A stretch of DNA of 14,534 nucleotides. Source: CAYUYH01 sp964449175. Its GTDB lineage: Bacteria; Planctomycetota; Phycisphaerae; SM23-33. Positions 7,121-14,534 of the stretch are shown here, in pieces. The position numbers were made by a program, and so were the translations under genes. The notes beneath the pieces are model-generated. The model had not been told where the DNA came from. It ran no database searches and was given only the letters and a program-made list of their open reading frames with translations. Each line of letters opens with the position of its first letter. The first letter of the stretch is position 1. The stretch is taken from NCBI GenBank assembly GCA_964449175.1, contig CAYUYH010000036.1, positions 1-14,534 on the forward strand. Reading direction: 5' to 3'.

Positions 7121-8131
7121 ATGCGGATCGGCATCGATGCCATGGGAGGGGACCAGGCACCTGAGGCGGTGGTCAAGGGGGCGCTATGCGCCAGGGACTT
7201 CCTCGCCGACGATGACCGGATCGTCCTGATAGGTCGCGAGCCGGACATACGCGAGCACCTGGCCGCGGCTGACGATTGGGCCGACTTCATCGAGATCCGC
7301 CATGCCGCGGAGACAATCGGCATGGACGAGACCCCCGTCGAGGCCCTCCGCACGAAGGCGGACAGCTCAATCGCCGTGATGGCGCAAATTCACGCAGCCG
7401 GCGAGATAGACGCGTGCATCTCCGCCGGCAACACCGGCGCGTGCGTGGCTGCCGCCCAGATGCGGCTCCGCAGGCTCAGGGGCGTCCATCGACCGGGAAT
7501 CGCGATTGTAACGCCCACGTATCACGGCCCGGTGGCCGTCTGCGACGTCGGCGCGAACGTGAACTGCCGGCCCCAGCACCTGCTCCAATACGGCATCATG
7601 GCCTCGATCTACGTCAACACGATCCACGGCGTGGCCAATCCGCGCGTGGGCCTGCTGAGCATCGGCGAGGAAGACGCCAAGGGCAACGATCTAGTCAAAA
7701 GGACGCGGGCGCTGATGAAGGACGACCCCAACGTGGACTTCGTCGGCAACGTGGAGGGGCGCGACTTGTTCCGCGGCGTGTGCGACGTGATAATCTGCGA
7801 GGGGTTCGTCGGCAACGTCGTCCTGAAGCTGATCGAGGGCATGGCTGAGGGCGTCTTGAGGGGCATGATGTCCGAGATGGTGGCCAAGTTGCCCGCCCAG
7901 GAAGTCGCCATCAAGAAGGCCGCCGGCGCCATCATCACCAAGTACGACTACAACGAGTACGGCGGGGCGCCGCTGCTTGGCGTGTCGGGGATATGCATAA
8001 TCTGCCACGGCGCCAGCAGCCATCGCGGTATCATGAACGCCGTGCGAGTGGCCAAGAACTTCGCCAGGGGCCAGGTCAATGAGCGAATCACCCAGTTGCT
8101 GTCCCAGCGCGAGGTTACACAGGATGCATAA
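7121..8131 (+). CDS. plsX: Phosphate acyltransferase PlsX
   Basis: PlsX is a soluble, membrane-associated enzyme that converts acyl-ACP plus phosphate to acyl phosphate, the donor for PlsY in phosphatidic acid synthesis. It has 336 residues, a normal length. Family hallmarks are the N-terminal IGIDAMGGDQAPEAVVKGA, the SAGNTGA segment in the first third, CDVGANV in the middle and the GFVGNVVLKLIEGMAEG region near residue 230. The start at 7121 follows rpmF by 3 nt, with an AAAGAGGA purine tract near the end of rpmF serving as ribosome binding site. Its 3' end overlaps the start of fabH by 8 nt, which points to translational coupling. Nothing is missing or unusual. Confidence 0.97.
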   Translation: MRIGIDAMGGDQAPEAVVKGALCARDFLADDDRIVLIGREPDIREHLAAADDWADFIEIRHAAETIGMDETPVEALRTKADSSIAVMAQIHAAGEIDACISAGNTGACVAAAQMRLRRLRGVHRPGIAIVTPTYHGPVAVCDVGANVNCRPQHLLQYGIMASIYVNTIHGVANPRVGLLSIGEEDAKGNDLVKRTRALMKDDPNVDFVGNVEGRDLFRGVCDVIICEGFVGNVVLKLIEGMAEGVLRGMMSEMVAKLPAQEVAIKKAAGAIITKYDYNEYGGAPLLGVSGICIICHGASSHRGIMNAVRVAKNFARGQVNERITQLLSQREVTQDA

Positions 8132-9116
8132 GGCCCTGCGAGCTGCCATAAGCGGACTGGGCTCGGCGGTTCCCGACCGGACGCTGACCAACGCGGACCT
8201 GGAGAAACTGGTCGATACCAGCGATGAGTGGATCACTCAACGCACGGGGATAAAGCAGCGCCGGATCATCTCCGACGGCCAGGCCACCTCAAGCCTCGCG
8301 ACGCAGGCGTCGCGCCGGGCCCTGGCCGATGCCAGCGTCTCGCCCGGCGAGCTGGACCTGATCATCTGCTCCACGATCACGCCGGACATGCTCTGCCCGT
8401 CCACCGCCTGCTTCGTGCAGAAGAACCTGAAGGCTCACGATGTCCCGGCCTTCGACATCGCTGCCGCATGCAGCGGCTTCATCTACGGTCTGGCGATTGC
8501 AGGAAAGTTCATAGAGACCGGCACGTACAAGCGCGTGCTCGTGATCGGCGCCGAGACGCTCAGCCGCTTCACAGACTACTCCGACCGGACAAGCTGCATA
8601 CTCTTCGGCGACGCGGCGGGGGCAGCTGTGCTCGAACCGTGCGAGGATGCCGATCGCGGCCTGCTGTACTCCGTGCTGCATGCCGACGGCGAGGGGTGGG
8701 ACTACATCCACGTGCCCGGCGGCGGTTCGCGGACGCCGGCCACCCTGAAGTCCGTCAAGGCCGGCGAGCATTTCATAAAGATGCGCGGGCGAGACGTGTA
8801 TAAGTTCGCCGTCGAGAAGATGCAGTGGCTGCTGGGAGACTGTCTGACCCACTGCGGACTCAGCGCCGGCGACGTGGACCTGGTGGTCCCCCACCAGGTG
8901 AACCTGCGGATAATATCCTCGGCGACACAGAAGTTCGGCATCCCGCTGGAGAAGGTCTGCGTGAACATCGACCGCTACGGCAACACCTCGGCCGCCTCCA
9001 TACCACTGGCCTTGCACGAGGCCCGCAGCGAGGGCAGGATCAGACCTGGCTCGCTGGTGCTGCTGGTGGCCTTCGGGGCCGGGCTCACCTGGGCTGGGGC
9101 GGTCATCCGCCTCTAG
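8124..9116 (+). CDS. fabH: 3-oxoacyl-ACP synthase III (FabH)
   Basis: FabH starts fatty acid synthesis by condensing acetyl-CoA (or another short acyl-CoA) with malonyl-ACP. From the ATG at 8124 it has 330 residues. I prefer this start to one at 8079 because it gives the usual N-terminus (ALRAAISGLGSAVPDRTL) and GAGG sits 9 nt upstream. The thiolase-fold triad is complete: Cys116 in DIAAACSGF, His257 in PHQVN and Asn287 in YGNTSAAS. The N-terminal signature LEKLVDTSDEWITQRTGI is also present. The reading frame begins inside the end of plsX (8-nt overlap). Straight-chain or branched-chain primer preference cannot be read with confidence. Confidence 0.97.
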   Translation: MHKALRAAISGLGSAVPDRTLTNADLEKLVDTSDEWITQRTGIKQRRIISDGQATSSLATQASRRALADASVSPGELDLIICSTITPDMLCPSTACFVQKNLKAHDVPAFDIAAACSGFIYGLAIAGKFIETGTYKRVLVIGAETLSRFTDYSDRTSCILFGDAAGAAVLEPCEDADRGLLYSVLHADGEGWDYIHVPGGGSRTPATLKSVKAGEHFIKMRGRDVYKFAVEKMQWLLGDCLTHCGLSAGDVDLVVPHQVNLRIISSATQKFGIPLEKVCVNIDRYGNTSAASIPLALHEARSEGRIRPGSLVLLVAFGAGLTWAGAVIRL

Positions 9117-9157
9117 CCTCAGGCCCGCTGGCCAAGACAACCACCCGAAAGTGGACA

Positions 9158-10105
9158 ATGAAGACAGCTTTCCTATTCCCGGGCCAGGGCGCCCAACACG
9201 TCGGCATGGGCCGCGACATCTACGAGGCGCTTGCCGCGGCCAAGAGGATCTTCGACCAGGCCGAGGACATAACCCGCCTGCCGATCAAGAAGCTGTGCTT
9301 CGAGGGCGGCCAGGACGAGCTGGCCCGGACGGACATCTCCCAGCCGGCGATATTCACGGTCTCAGCCGCGATGCTCCAATGCCTCCGCGACCTGCTGTCG
9401 CCGCGACAGGAGGCCAAGATCGCCCCCGCGTGCCTGGCGGGGTTGAGCCTGGGGGAGTACACAGCCCTGTACGCCGCCGGGGCGATGGACTTCGAGACCG
9501 CGCTTCGCCTGGTGACGCGCCGGGGCCAGGCCATGCAGGCCGCGGCGTCGGCCGTGCCGTCGGGCATGGTCAGCGTGCTGGGCCTGGACGAGGCCAAGAC
9601 GGGCGAGTTGTGCGCCGCCGCCGCCCAGGGCGAGGTGCTTGTCTGTGCGAACTTCAACGCCCCGGGGCAGATCGTCGTTTCCGGCCAGGCCGGCGCGTGC
9701 AGGCGCGTCGAGGCGAAGGCGGGGGACTTCGGCGCCTCCGGGGCGGCGGCGCTGAAGGTGGCCGGGGCGTTCCACAGCCCGCTGATGCAGCCGGCGGCGG
9801 ACCAGCTAGCCGAGGCCCTCGCACAGGCGCGGCTGGCCGACCCGCATGGCCAGGTGCTTGCCAACGTCGACGCCCTGCCCTACAACGGCGCGGCCGAGAT
9901 CGCCGACAAGCTGCTGCGCCAGTTGGTCAGCCCGGTCCGGTGGCAGCAGTCGATGGAGTACATGCTGGCCCAGGGCATCGAGCGGTTCCACGAGATCGGC
10001 CCAGGGCGCGTGCTGCGAGGGCTGGCCAGAAGGATCAATCGCAAGGCGGAAGTCACTTGCATCAACAGCCGGGAGGCGTTAGAGAAGCTGGCCGCTGAGC
10101 TGTGA
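9158..10105 (+). CDS. fabD: Malonyl-CoA:ACP transacylase (FabD)
   Basis: FabD transfers malonyl from CoA to AcpP and so supplies the chain-extension unit. From the ATG at 9158 it has 315 residues (family about 310) and begins KTAFLFPGQGAQHVGMG, the standard N-terminus; the frame is open further upstream but has no family similarity there. The nucleophile Ser97 sits in GLSLGEY and the catalytic His206 in GAFHSP. The substrate-binding Arg is in the VTRRGQAMQ segment, and NFNAPGQIVVSG is typical. The position before the nucleophile is Leu instead of the His of E. coli (GHSLG), a substitution I believe occurs in other FabDs. It lies 41 nt after fabH and 22 nt before fabG. Its ribosome binding site is weak (GAAAGTGGA). 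Confidence 0.96.
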   Translation: MKTAFLFPGQGAQHVGMGRDIYEALAAAKRIFDQAEDITRLPIKKLCFEGGQDELARTDISQPAIFTVSAAMLQCLRDLLSPRQEAKIAPACLAGLSLGEYTALYAAGAMDFETALRLVTRRGQAMQAAASAVPSGMVSVLGLDEAKTGELCAAAAQGEVLVCANFNAPGQIVVSGQAGACRRVEAKAGDFGASGAAALKVAGAFHSPLMQPAADQLAEALAQARLADPHGQVLANVDALPYNGAAEIADKLLRQLVSPVRWQQSMEYMLAQGIERFHEIGPGRVLRGLARRINRKAEVTCINSREALEKLAAEL

Positions 10106-10127
10106 ATCCCCTACGACGAGGAGTGTA

Positions 10128-10868
10128 GTGGCTAATAGTGACAAAGTCGCAATCGTAACCGGAGCCGCCAGAGGCATCGGCCTGGAGATCGCCCGCGAGC
10201 TGCTGGCCGCGGGCATAACGGTCGTGGCGGTCGACCTGCGGGAAGACCTGCTGGCGACATTGGGCGAGGCCCTCGCAGCGACCGCGGGCAAGCTCGAGAC
10301 CCGCGCGATGGACGTGACGGACAGCGAGGGCTTCGGCGGGCTGATCGACGAAGTGGCCGAGAAGCACGGGCGACTCGACGTGCTGGTCAACAATGCTGGC
10401 ATCACGCGCGACGGGCTGCTGATGCGGATGGAGGACAGCGACTGGGAGCTGGTGTTGAAGGTCAACCTGACCAGCGCGTTCATCGGCACCCGGGCCGCGT
10501 CCAGGCACATGATTCGCCAGAAGAGCGGCTCGATCATCAACATGTCCAGCTACAGCGGCCTGGAGGGCAACCGCGGCCAGGCCAACTATGCCGCCAGTAA
10601 GGCCGGGCTGCTCGGGCTGACCAAGACCACCGCCAAGGAGCTTGCCGGCAAGGGCGTACGATGCAACGCGGTAGCCCCGGGCTTCATCAAGACCGAAATG
10701 ACCGACGTCCTGCCCCAGCAGGCCAAGGACATGGCCCTGGCGCTGATACCCCTGAAGCGCTTCGGCACGCCCATCGACATCGCCAAGGTCGTGGCGTTCC
10801 TTGCGTCCGACGACTCCAACTATATTACTGGCCAATGCATTAGCGTTGATGGTGGAATGCACACCTAA
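10128..10868 (+). CDS. fabG: 3-oxoacyl-ACP reductase (FabG)
   Basis: FabG is the NADPH-dependent reductase that converts 3-ketoacyl-ACP to 3-hydroxyacyl-ACP in each elongation cycle. This classical short-chain dehydrogenase has 246 residues. It shows the TGAARGIG nucleotide-binding motif (11-18), NNAG, and the catalytic triad Ser141, Tyr154 and Lys158 in the NYAASK context. The C-terminus, ITGQCISVDGGMHT, is the FabG signature. The start is GTG at 10128; GAGGAG ends only 4 nt before it, which is a short spacing, but no better start is nearby. Its position between fabD and acpP supports the fatty-acid role over another short-chain dehydrogenase activity. Confidence 0.96.
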   Translation: MANSDKVAIVTGAARGIGLEIARELLAAGITVVAVDLREDLLATLGEALAATAGKLETRAMDVTDSEGFGGLIDEVAEKHGRLDVLVNNAGITRDGLLMRMEDSDWELVLKVNLTSAFIGTRAASRHMIRQKSGSIINMSSYSGLEGNRGQANYAASKAGLLGLTKTTAKELAGKGVRCNAVAPGFIKTEMTDVLPQQAKDMALALIPLKRFGTPIDIAKVVAFLASDDSNYITGQCISVDGGMHT

Positions 10869-10895
10869 GGGCCCGCGACGCCGGCAAGGATGGTA

Positions 10896-10924
10896 TTGCA
10901 CGGTCCGGCCGGTACGGCTATATT
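10896..10924 (+). promoter_or_regulatory. Putative internal promoter for acpP
   Basis: TTGCAC at 10896-10901 (3 of 6) and TATATT at 10919-10924 (5 of 6) are 17 nt apart, in the 123-nt gap between fabG and acpP, the widest gap within the cluster. Extra transcription of acpP is plausible because acyl carrier protein is needed in large excess. The spacer contains CGGCCGGTA (10906-10914), also found in the right arm of the rpmF leader repeat (6904-6912). Start would be near 10931, giving a leader of about 60 nt. Confidence 0.55.
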
Positions 10925-10991
10925 ACCGCGGCCCCAAGACGGCGCGGAGATTATGAGTGACTAGGCGAATCGACTCAGGGAGGTCACGAAA

Positions 10992-11237
10992 GTGCCTGAT
11001 GAAATCGAGCAGAAGGTAATTGAGATAGTGTCGGAGCAGATGGGCGTGGACAAGAGCGAGATCACCCGCGAGACCTCGTTTGTCAACGACCTCAATGCCG
11101 ACTCCCTGGACACCGTCGAGCTGGTGATGGAGTTCGAGGACCAGTTCGAGCTGAGCATCCCCGACGAGGAGGCTGAGAAGATACAGACGGTCGGCCAGGC
11201 TATCGACTACATCAAAGAGCACTCAAGCAAGGCTTGA
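10992..11237 (+). CDS. acpP: Acyl carrier protein
   Basis: This small acidic carrier holds growing acyl chains on a 4'-phosphopantetheine arm. It has 81 residues, begins at a GTG and is preceded by GGGAGG (10978-10983) 8 nt upstream. The attachment Ser38 lies in LNADSLDTVELVMEFED, the canonical motif. Helix II and helix III segments follow (FELSIPDEEAEKIQTVGQAIDYI). The gene sits in the usual place between fabG and fabF, with fabF starting 25 nt after the stop, and it has a likely promoter of its own. The holo-ACP synthase that would modify it is not in the window. Confidence 0.98.
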   Translation: MPDEIEQKVIEIVSEQMGVDKSEITRETSFVNDLNADSLDTVELVMEFEDQFELSIPDEEAEKIQTVGQAIDYIKEHSSKA

Positions 11238-11262
11238 CCCCCAGCCCAAGGAACCGCTGCAG

Positions 11263-12516
11263 ATGGCCAATCGCCGCGTCGTGCTGACGGGCATGGGCAC
11301 GGTCAACCCCCTCGGCCGGAGCGTCCCGGAGTTCTGGGAGGCGCTCATTGCCTGTAAGAGTGGTATCAGCCGGGTCGAACGATTCGACCCCGCCCCTTTT
11401 GCATCCCAAATCGGGGGCGAGGTGCGCGGTTGGACCGGCGACGAGGTGCCCGACCTCGACCCGCGCGAGGTGCGGCGGATGGACCGCTTCGCCCAGTTCG
11501 CCGTCTGCTCGGCGCTGCAGGCCGTCCGGGACTCCCGGATCGACTTCGCCAAGACAGACGTGTCGCGCTGCGGCGTCATCGTCGGCAGCGGCATAGGCGG
11601 GCTGGAGGAGCTGGAAGTCCAGCACAAGCGCATGCTGTTCAAGACGCCCGACCGCGTCAGCCCCTTCACCGTTCCCAAGCTGATGGCCAACGCCGCCTCC
11701 GGCAACATATCCATCATATGGGGACTGCGCGGGCCCAACTCAGCCGTCGTCACCGCCTGCGCCTCAGCCGCCAACTCCACCGGCGAGGCTATGAAGGTCA
11801 TCCAACGTGACGAGGCGGACATCATGATCACCGGCGGGAGCGAGGCCGCCCTTACGCAACTGGGGCTGGCCAGCTTCTGCTCGCTGAAGGGCCTGTCCAC
11901 CCGAAACGACGAGCCCACCCGAGCCAGCAGGCCGTTTGACAAGGACCGCGACGGGTTCCTGCTGTCCGAAGGGGCGGGCATTATCGTGCTGGAGGAGCTG
12001 GCCTGCGCCCGCAAGCGCGGCGCGAGGATCTACGCCGAGCTGATCGGCTACGGCGCCAGCGGCGACGGCTACCACATCACCGCACCCGATCCCGAGGGCA
12101 AGGGCGCCATCCTGGCCATGCAGCGGGCGCTGGCCGACGCCGACGTCAGCCCTAAGGACGTGGACTACATCAACGCACACGGCACGAGCACCCAGTTGGG
12201 CGACCTGGCTGAGACGCGCGCCATCAAGAAGGTCTTCGGCGACTACGCCACCGGCGGCCTGATCGTCTCGTCAACCAAGAGCTCCACCGGACACATGCTC
12301 GGGGCCTCCGGCGGCGTCGAGATCATCGCCTCGGCACTGGCTATCAATAATGGGATCATCCCGGCGACGCTGAACCTGGAGAACCCCGACGACGAGTGCG
12401 ACCTTGACTACGTGCCGCTGACGCCCCGGCAGGCGAAGATCAACACCGCCCTGAGCAACAGTTTCGGCTTCGGCGGGCACAACGCCTGCCTGCTCATCAG
12501 GAGTTTCCAGGACTGA
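11263..12516 (+). CDS. fabF: 3-oxoacyl-ACP synthase II (FabF)
   Basis: FabF elongates acyl-ACP by decarboxylative condensation with malonyl-ACP. It has 417 residues, the usual length, and starts RRVVLTGMGTVNPLG. The Cys-His-His active site is complete: Cys166 in VVTACASAANSTGEA, His306 in INAHGTSTQLGD and His344 in STKSSTGHMLGASGG. The C-terminal FGFGGHNACL is present. AAGGA at 11248-11252 lies 10 nt before the ATG. Its place directly after acpP and the full-length fold favour FabF; FabB is the alternative but is less common in this context. It is the last gene of the cluster. The 39 nt to the convergent cca gene show no clear terminator. Confidence 0.96.
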   Translation: MANRRVVLTGMGTVNPLGRSVPEFWEALIACKSGISRVERFDPAPFASQIGGEVRGWTGDEVPDLDPREVRRMDRFAQFAVCSALQAVRDSRIDFAKTDVSRCGVIVGSGIGGLEELEVQHKRMLFKTPDRVSPFTVPKLMANAASGNISIIWGLRGPNSAVVTACASAANSTGEAMKVIQRDEADIMITGGSEAALTQLGLASFCSLKGLSTRNDEPTRASRPFDKDRDGFLLSEGAGIIVLEELACARKRGARIYAELIGYGASGDGYHITAPDPEGKGAILAMQRALADADVSPKDVDYINAHGTSTQLGDLAETRAIKKVFGDYATGGLIVSSTKSSTGHMLGASGGVEIIASALAINNGIIPATLNLENPDDECDLDYVPLTPRQAKINTALSNSFGFGGHNACLLIRSFQD

Positions 12517-12555
12517 CGCCCCGCTCGCGGCGCCGGCCCGCTCCCAGCCTTGCCC

Positions 12556-13791
12556 TCAGGACTTCCCTTCTCTGCGCCGAATGAGTTGCCGCGCTTGGGC
12601 CAGGGCTGAGCGGCGAGTGGAGACCTCCTCGTTCAGTTGGGCGTTGTAGACGGTCCGCAGGATTCGGCCCAGCTCGGGCCCTTCGCTCAGGCCCATCCCC
12701 TTGAGGTCGCTCCCGGAGATAAACGGCTTGGGGGATATCTTCGCCGGCGGAATCGAGCCCGCCCTTCGCGCGATTCTCCTCGCGCGGCTCGCCCGCCCGG
12801 TGGCGCGGCGCTCCTGGAACCGCCACAGCCGCGCCAGGCGCTGGAAGCTCGGATTGGCCAGCAGGCGCTTGAAGTCCGCCAGGGGCAGCTCTGCCGCTCG
12901 CGGCCAGAGGTCCACCCTGCCGGCGATCCAGCAGATCGAGTCCCGCAGCTCGTTCGACGCCCCCCACCGACGGAGGATCCGCCTGATCTCCGCGGCCGGC
13001 AGCCAGCACAGCAGCGCCGCCAGGGCCAGCGTCGTGTCCGCCCTGCCGGCGACGGCCTGGACGGCGGCCTCGGCCCGCTCCCAGGCGCCTTCGCGGGCGA
13101 ACAGCTCCGGCAGGATCGCCTCAGCCAGGCCCAGCTCTGCCAGCTTGCGGACGGCCTGGCCGGCGGTGCGGCGGGCGAGCATCTTGCCCAGCTCGTCGAA
13201 TATCCTCTCGCCGCTGATGGCTGAGATGCGCGGCGCGTATAGCCGCACGGCTGCCTCGGTCGACGGCGCGATCTCGAAGTCCAGCCGGACCGCGAACCGC
13301 ACGGCGCGGATCATCCGCAGGTAGTCCTCGGCGAACCGCTCCCGGGGCGGGCCTATCGTGCGTATGACGCGGCGCTTCATATCCGCCTGTCCGCCGACGT
13401 AGTCGATCACCTCATCGGCGGCCGGATCGTAGAACAGCCCGTTGATGGTGAAGTCCCGCCGCTGGGCGTCTTGCCGGGGCGAGGAGAACGTCACCGCGTC
13501 AGGCCGGCGGCCATCGCTGTAGGATGAGTCGCTGCGGAACGTGGTCACCTCCACCTTGCTGCCCTTGTGGATGACCATCGCCACCCCGAACTTCGCCCCC
13601 ACCAGCAGCACGTGGCGAAACAGCCGGCGGACCTGCTGCGGCGTGGCGTCGGTGGCGACGTCGTAGTCTGTCGGCCTGACGCCTAGCAGCATGTCGCGGA
13701 CGCACCCGCCGGCGAGCAACGCCTCGTGCCCGGCGGCGCGAAGGCGACGCAGCACCCACAGTGCGGATGACTTGGTGGACGATTGGGCCAT
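12556..13791 (-). CDS. cca: tRNA nucleotidyltransferase (CCA-adding enzyme, class II)
   Basis: This enzyme adds or repairs the 3' CCA end of tRNAs without a template. It has 411 residues. Motif A is GGCVRDMLLG with the metal-binding Asp42 and Asp44. A flexible-loop segment, SDGRRPDAV, lies at 92-100. Motif B is RRDFTINGLFYD (111-122). A DYVGGQADM segment lies at 130-138. The base-selecting motif is Glu155-Asp156-x-x-Arg159, followed by MIRAVRFA. The helical neck and body, from about 165 onward, are basic. The family also includes A-adding, CC-adding and poly(A) polymerase enzymes; the retained flexible loop argues against a CC-only enzyme. The start at 13791 gives a standard N-terminus, but no clear ribosome binding site is close by. 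It lies 46 nt after the BatA-like gene on the same strand, so they may share a transcript. Confidence 0.92.
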   Translation of the reverse strand: MAQSSTKSSALWVLRRLRAAGHEALLAGGCVRDMLLGVRPTDYDVATDATPQQVRRLFRHVLLVGAKFGVAMVIHKGSKVEVTTFRSDSSYSDGRRPDAVTFSSPRQDAQRRDFTINGLFYDPAADEVIDYVGGQADMKRRVIRTIGPPRERFAEDYLRMIRAVRFAVRLDFEIAPSTEAAVRLYAPRISAISGERIFDELGKMLARRTAGQAVRKLAELGLAEAILPELFAREGAWERAEAAVQAVAGRADTTLALAALLCWLPAAEIRRILRRWGASNELRDSICWIAGRVDLWPRAAELPLADFKRLLANPSFQRLARLWRFQERRATGRASRARRIARRAGSIPPAKISPKPFISGSDLKGMGLSEGPELGRILRTVYNAQLNEEVSTRRSALAQARQLIRRREGKS

Positions 13792-13837
13792 GCGGGGATA
13801 CTACCGCCTCGCCCGGCCCGCGGGAATACCGCACAAA

Positions 13838-14534
13838 TCAGGCGGCCGCTGCCGGGGCGGGCTGCCCCTCGCCAGCGCCGCGGCCGGGGCGGTTGGCTGT
13901 GGCCGCCTCGGCGACGAGCAGCACCACGACCGCCGCCACCAGCACGTCCCACCAGTTCTGCCCGGCCGCCTGGGCTGCGGCGGCTGCCTGCGCGTCGGCC
14001 AGCGTCGCGCCAACGTGGACGCTGCGCCAGCCCGCGCGGGCAAGGGCCTCGGCGAGGGCCTGCGGACTGACCGCTGACAGGTCGCACTCGGCCCCGTCGG
14101 GATTGACGGCGAACGCGCCGCCGGGCAGGTCATCCTCGCCCGATCCGGCGAAGACCGACCAGCGGTAGATACCGGGGCGGTCCGTCCGGCGGAAGACGGC
14201 CGCCGGTCCTTCAGGCGAGTCCTTCAGCGGCAGCGTGATCACCTTCTCGCCGTCGCCTCCGGGGACGGTCACAGTGACCACGGCCTCGCGCGGCAGCGAG
14301 GCGGGCCCGCCGCTGCGGCCCGGTCGGCTTGGCCGAATCGTCACGTCCGTGCCGGCCTGGTGCATCTGCTCGTCCGGCGAGCCGGGCAAGCTCAGCAGGC
14401 AGATCCTGCTGACGGCCGGTAGGAAGACCCCCGCCAGCGGCAGGGACGACCACTTCGGCCCGGCCGACGTCGCACAGAGAACGACGGCCCCCTGCCCGTA
14501 CGTGCCCGTCACCAGCAGCGGGTCGCCGCCGGAC
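13838..14534 (-). CDS. BatA-like membrane protein, C-terminal part (5' end outside window)
   Basis: The open frame runs off the right edge (SGGDPLLV before the GTG at 14512), so this is the last 231 residues or so of a longer protein. Near the edge it reads GGDPLLVTGTYGQGAVVLCATSAGPKWSSLPL, a pattern I associate with the end of the glutamine-amidotransferase-like or von Willebrand-like region in planctomycetal proteins that begin with a BatA double-membrane segment. A beta-rich domain follows (GIYRWSVFAG, then FAVNPDGAECDLSAVS). One membrane helix lies about 27-36 residues from the end (WWDVLVAAVVVLLVAEAATA), with a Gly/Pro/Ala-rich tail. It probably sits in the inner membrane with its main domain outside the cytoplasm, perhaps beside MoxR ATPases and other Bat proteins encoded further right. 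The assignment is from recalled pattern, not from a search. Confidence 0.6.
   Translation of the reverse strand, partial: SGGDPLLVTGTYGQGAVVLCATSAGPKWSSLPLAGVFLPAVSRICLLSLPGSPDEQMHQAGTDVTIRPSRPGRSGGPASLPREAVVTVTVPGGDGEKVITLPLKDSPEGPAAVFRRTDRPGIYRWSVFAGSGEDDLPGGAFAVNPDGAECDLSAVSPQALAEALARAGWRSVHVGATLADAQAAAAAQAAGQNWWDVLVAAVVVLLVAEAATANRPGRGAGEGQPAPAAAA

Noticed and set aside
8825..9157. Upstream extension of fabD inside fabH
   Set aside because: The extra 111 residues have no similarity to FabD and overlap fabH; the ATG at 9158 gives the standard N-terminus.
8289..9158. 289-codon minus-strand frame opposite fabH
   Set aside because: Shadow of fabH, which carries all catalytic residues; no independent support.
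12517..12555. Terminator between convergent fabF and cca
   Set aside because: The 39 nt are GC-rich but show no clear long stem and no T-tract on either strand.

Overview
The window looks like chromosomal DNA of a GC-rich planctomycete, probably Phycisphaerae-like. This is an inference with three supports: a secreted protein that combines a dockerin-type calcium-binding repeat with a C-terminal PEP-CTERM sorting signal; the tail of a BatA-like membrane protein of a type common in Planctomycetota; and high GC throughout. No insertion sequence, CRISPR array, tRNA or rRNA was seen. Most genes are core housekeeping genes.

Layout. (1) Positions 2-985 hold the C-terminal two thirds of a MATE-type transporter that enters from the left. 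(2) Positions 986-1691 hold no gene. They contain a strong sigma70-like promoter with an extended -10 (1294-1321), followed by a leader of about 360 nt. (3) Positions 1692-3860 encode a 722-residue exported beta-solenoid protein with a dockerin repeat pair and a PEP-CTERM tail, closed by a strong intrinsic terminator (3928-3968). (4) Positions 4090-6792 are alaS, preceded by a promoter whose 17-nt spacer carries a perfect 14-bp palindrome. (5) Positions 6932-12516 are a fatty-acid/phospholipid cluster in the order rpmF-plsX-fabH-fabD-fabG-acpP-fabF. It has a promoter and a perfect 10-bp inverted repeat before rpmF, and a second promoter before acpP. (6) Convergent on the minus strand are the tail of the BatA-like gene (13838-14534, entering from the right) and cca (12556-13791), the tRNA CCA-end nucleotidyltransferase.

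How the genes work together. FabD loads malonyl onto AcpP. FabH condenses acetyl-CoA with malonyl-ACP. FabG reduces the ketoacyl-ACP, and FabF carries out the later condensations. PlsX passes the finished acyl chain to acyl phosphate for phospholipid synthesis. The dehydratase (FabZ/FabA) and enoyl reductase (FabI/K/L/V) are not in the window and must be encoded elsewhere. RpmF at the head of the cluster couples a ribosomal protein to lipid synthesis, a widespread arrangement. AlaS and Cca are tRNA-maturation and charging functions next to the cluster.

I found no clear new multi-gene system. The least explained parts are non-coding: the long leader of the PEP-CTERM gene, the inverted repeat in the rpmF leader with a related sequence at the acpP promoter, and the palindrome inside the alaS promoter. 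All promoter and structure calls were made by eye and are untested.
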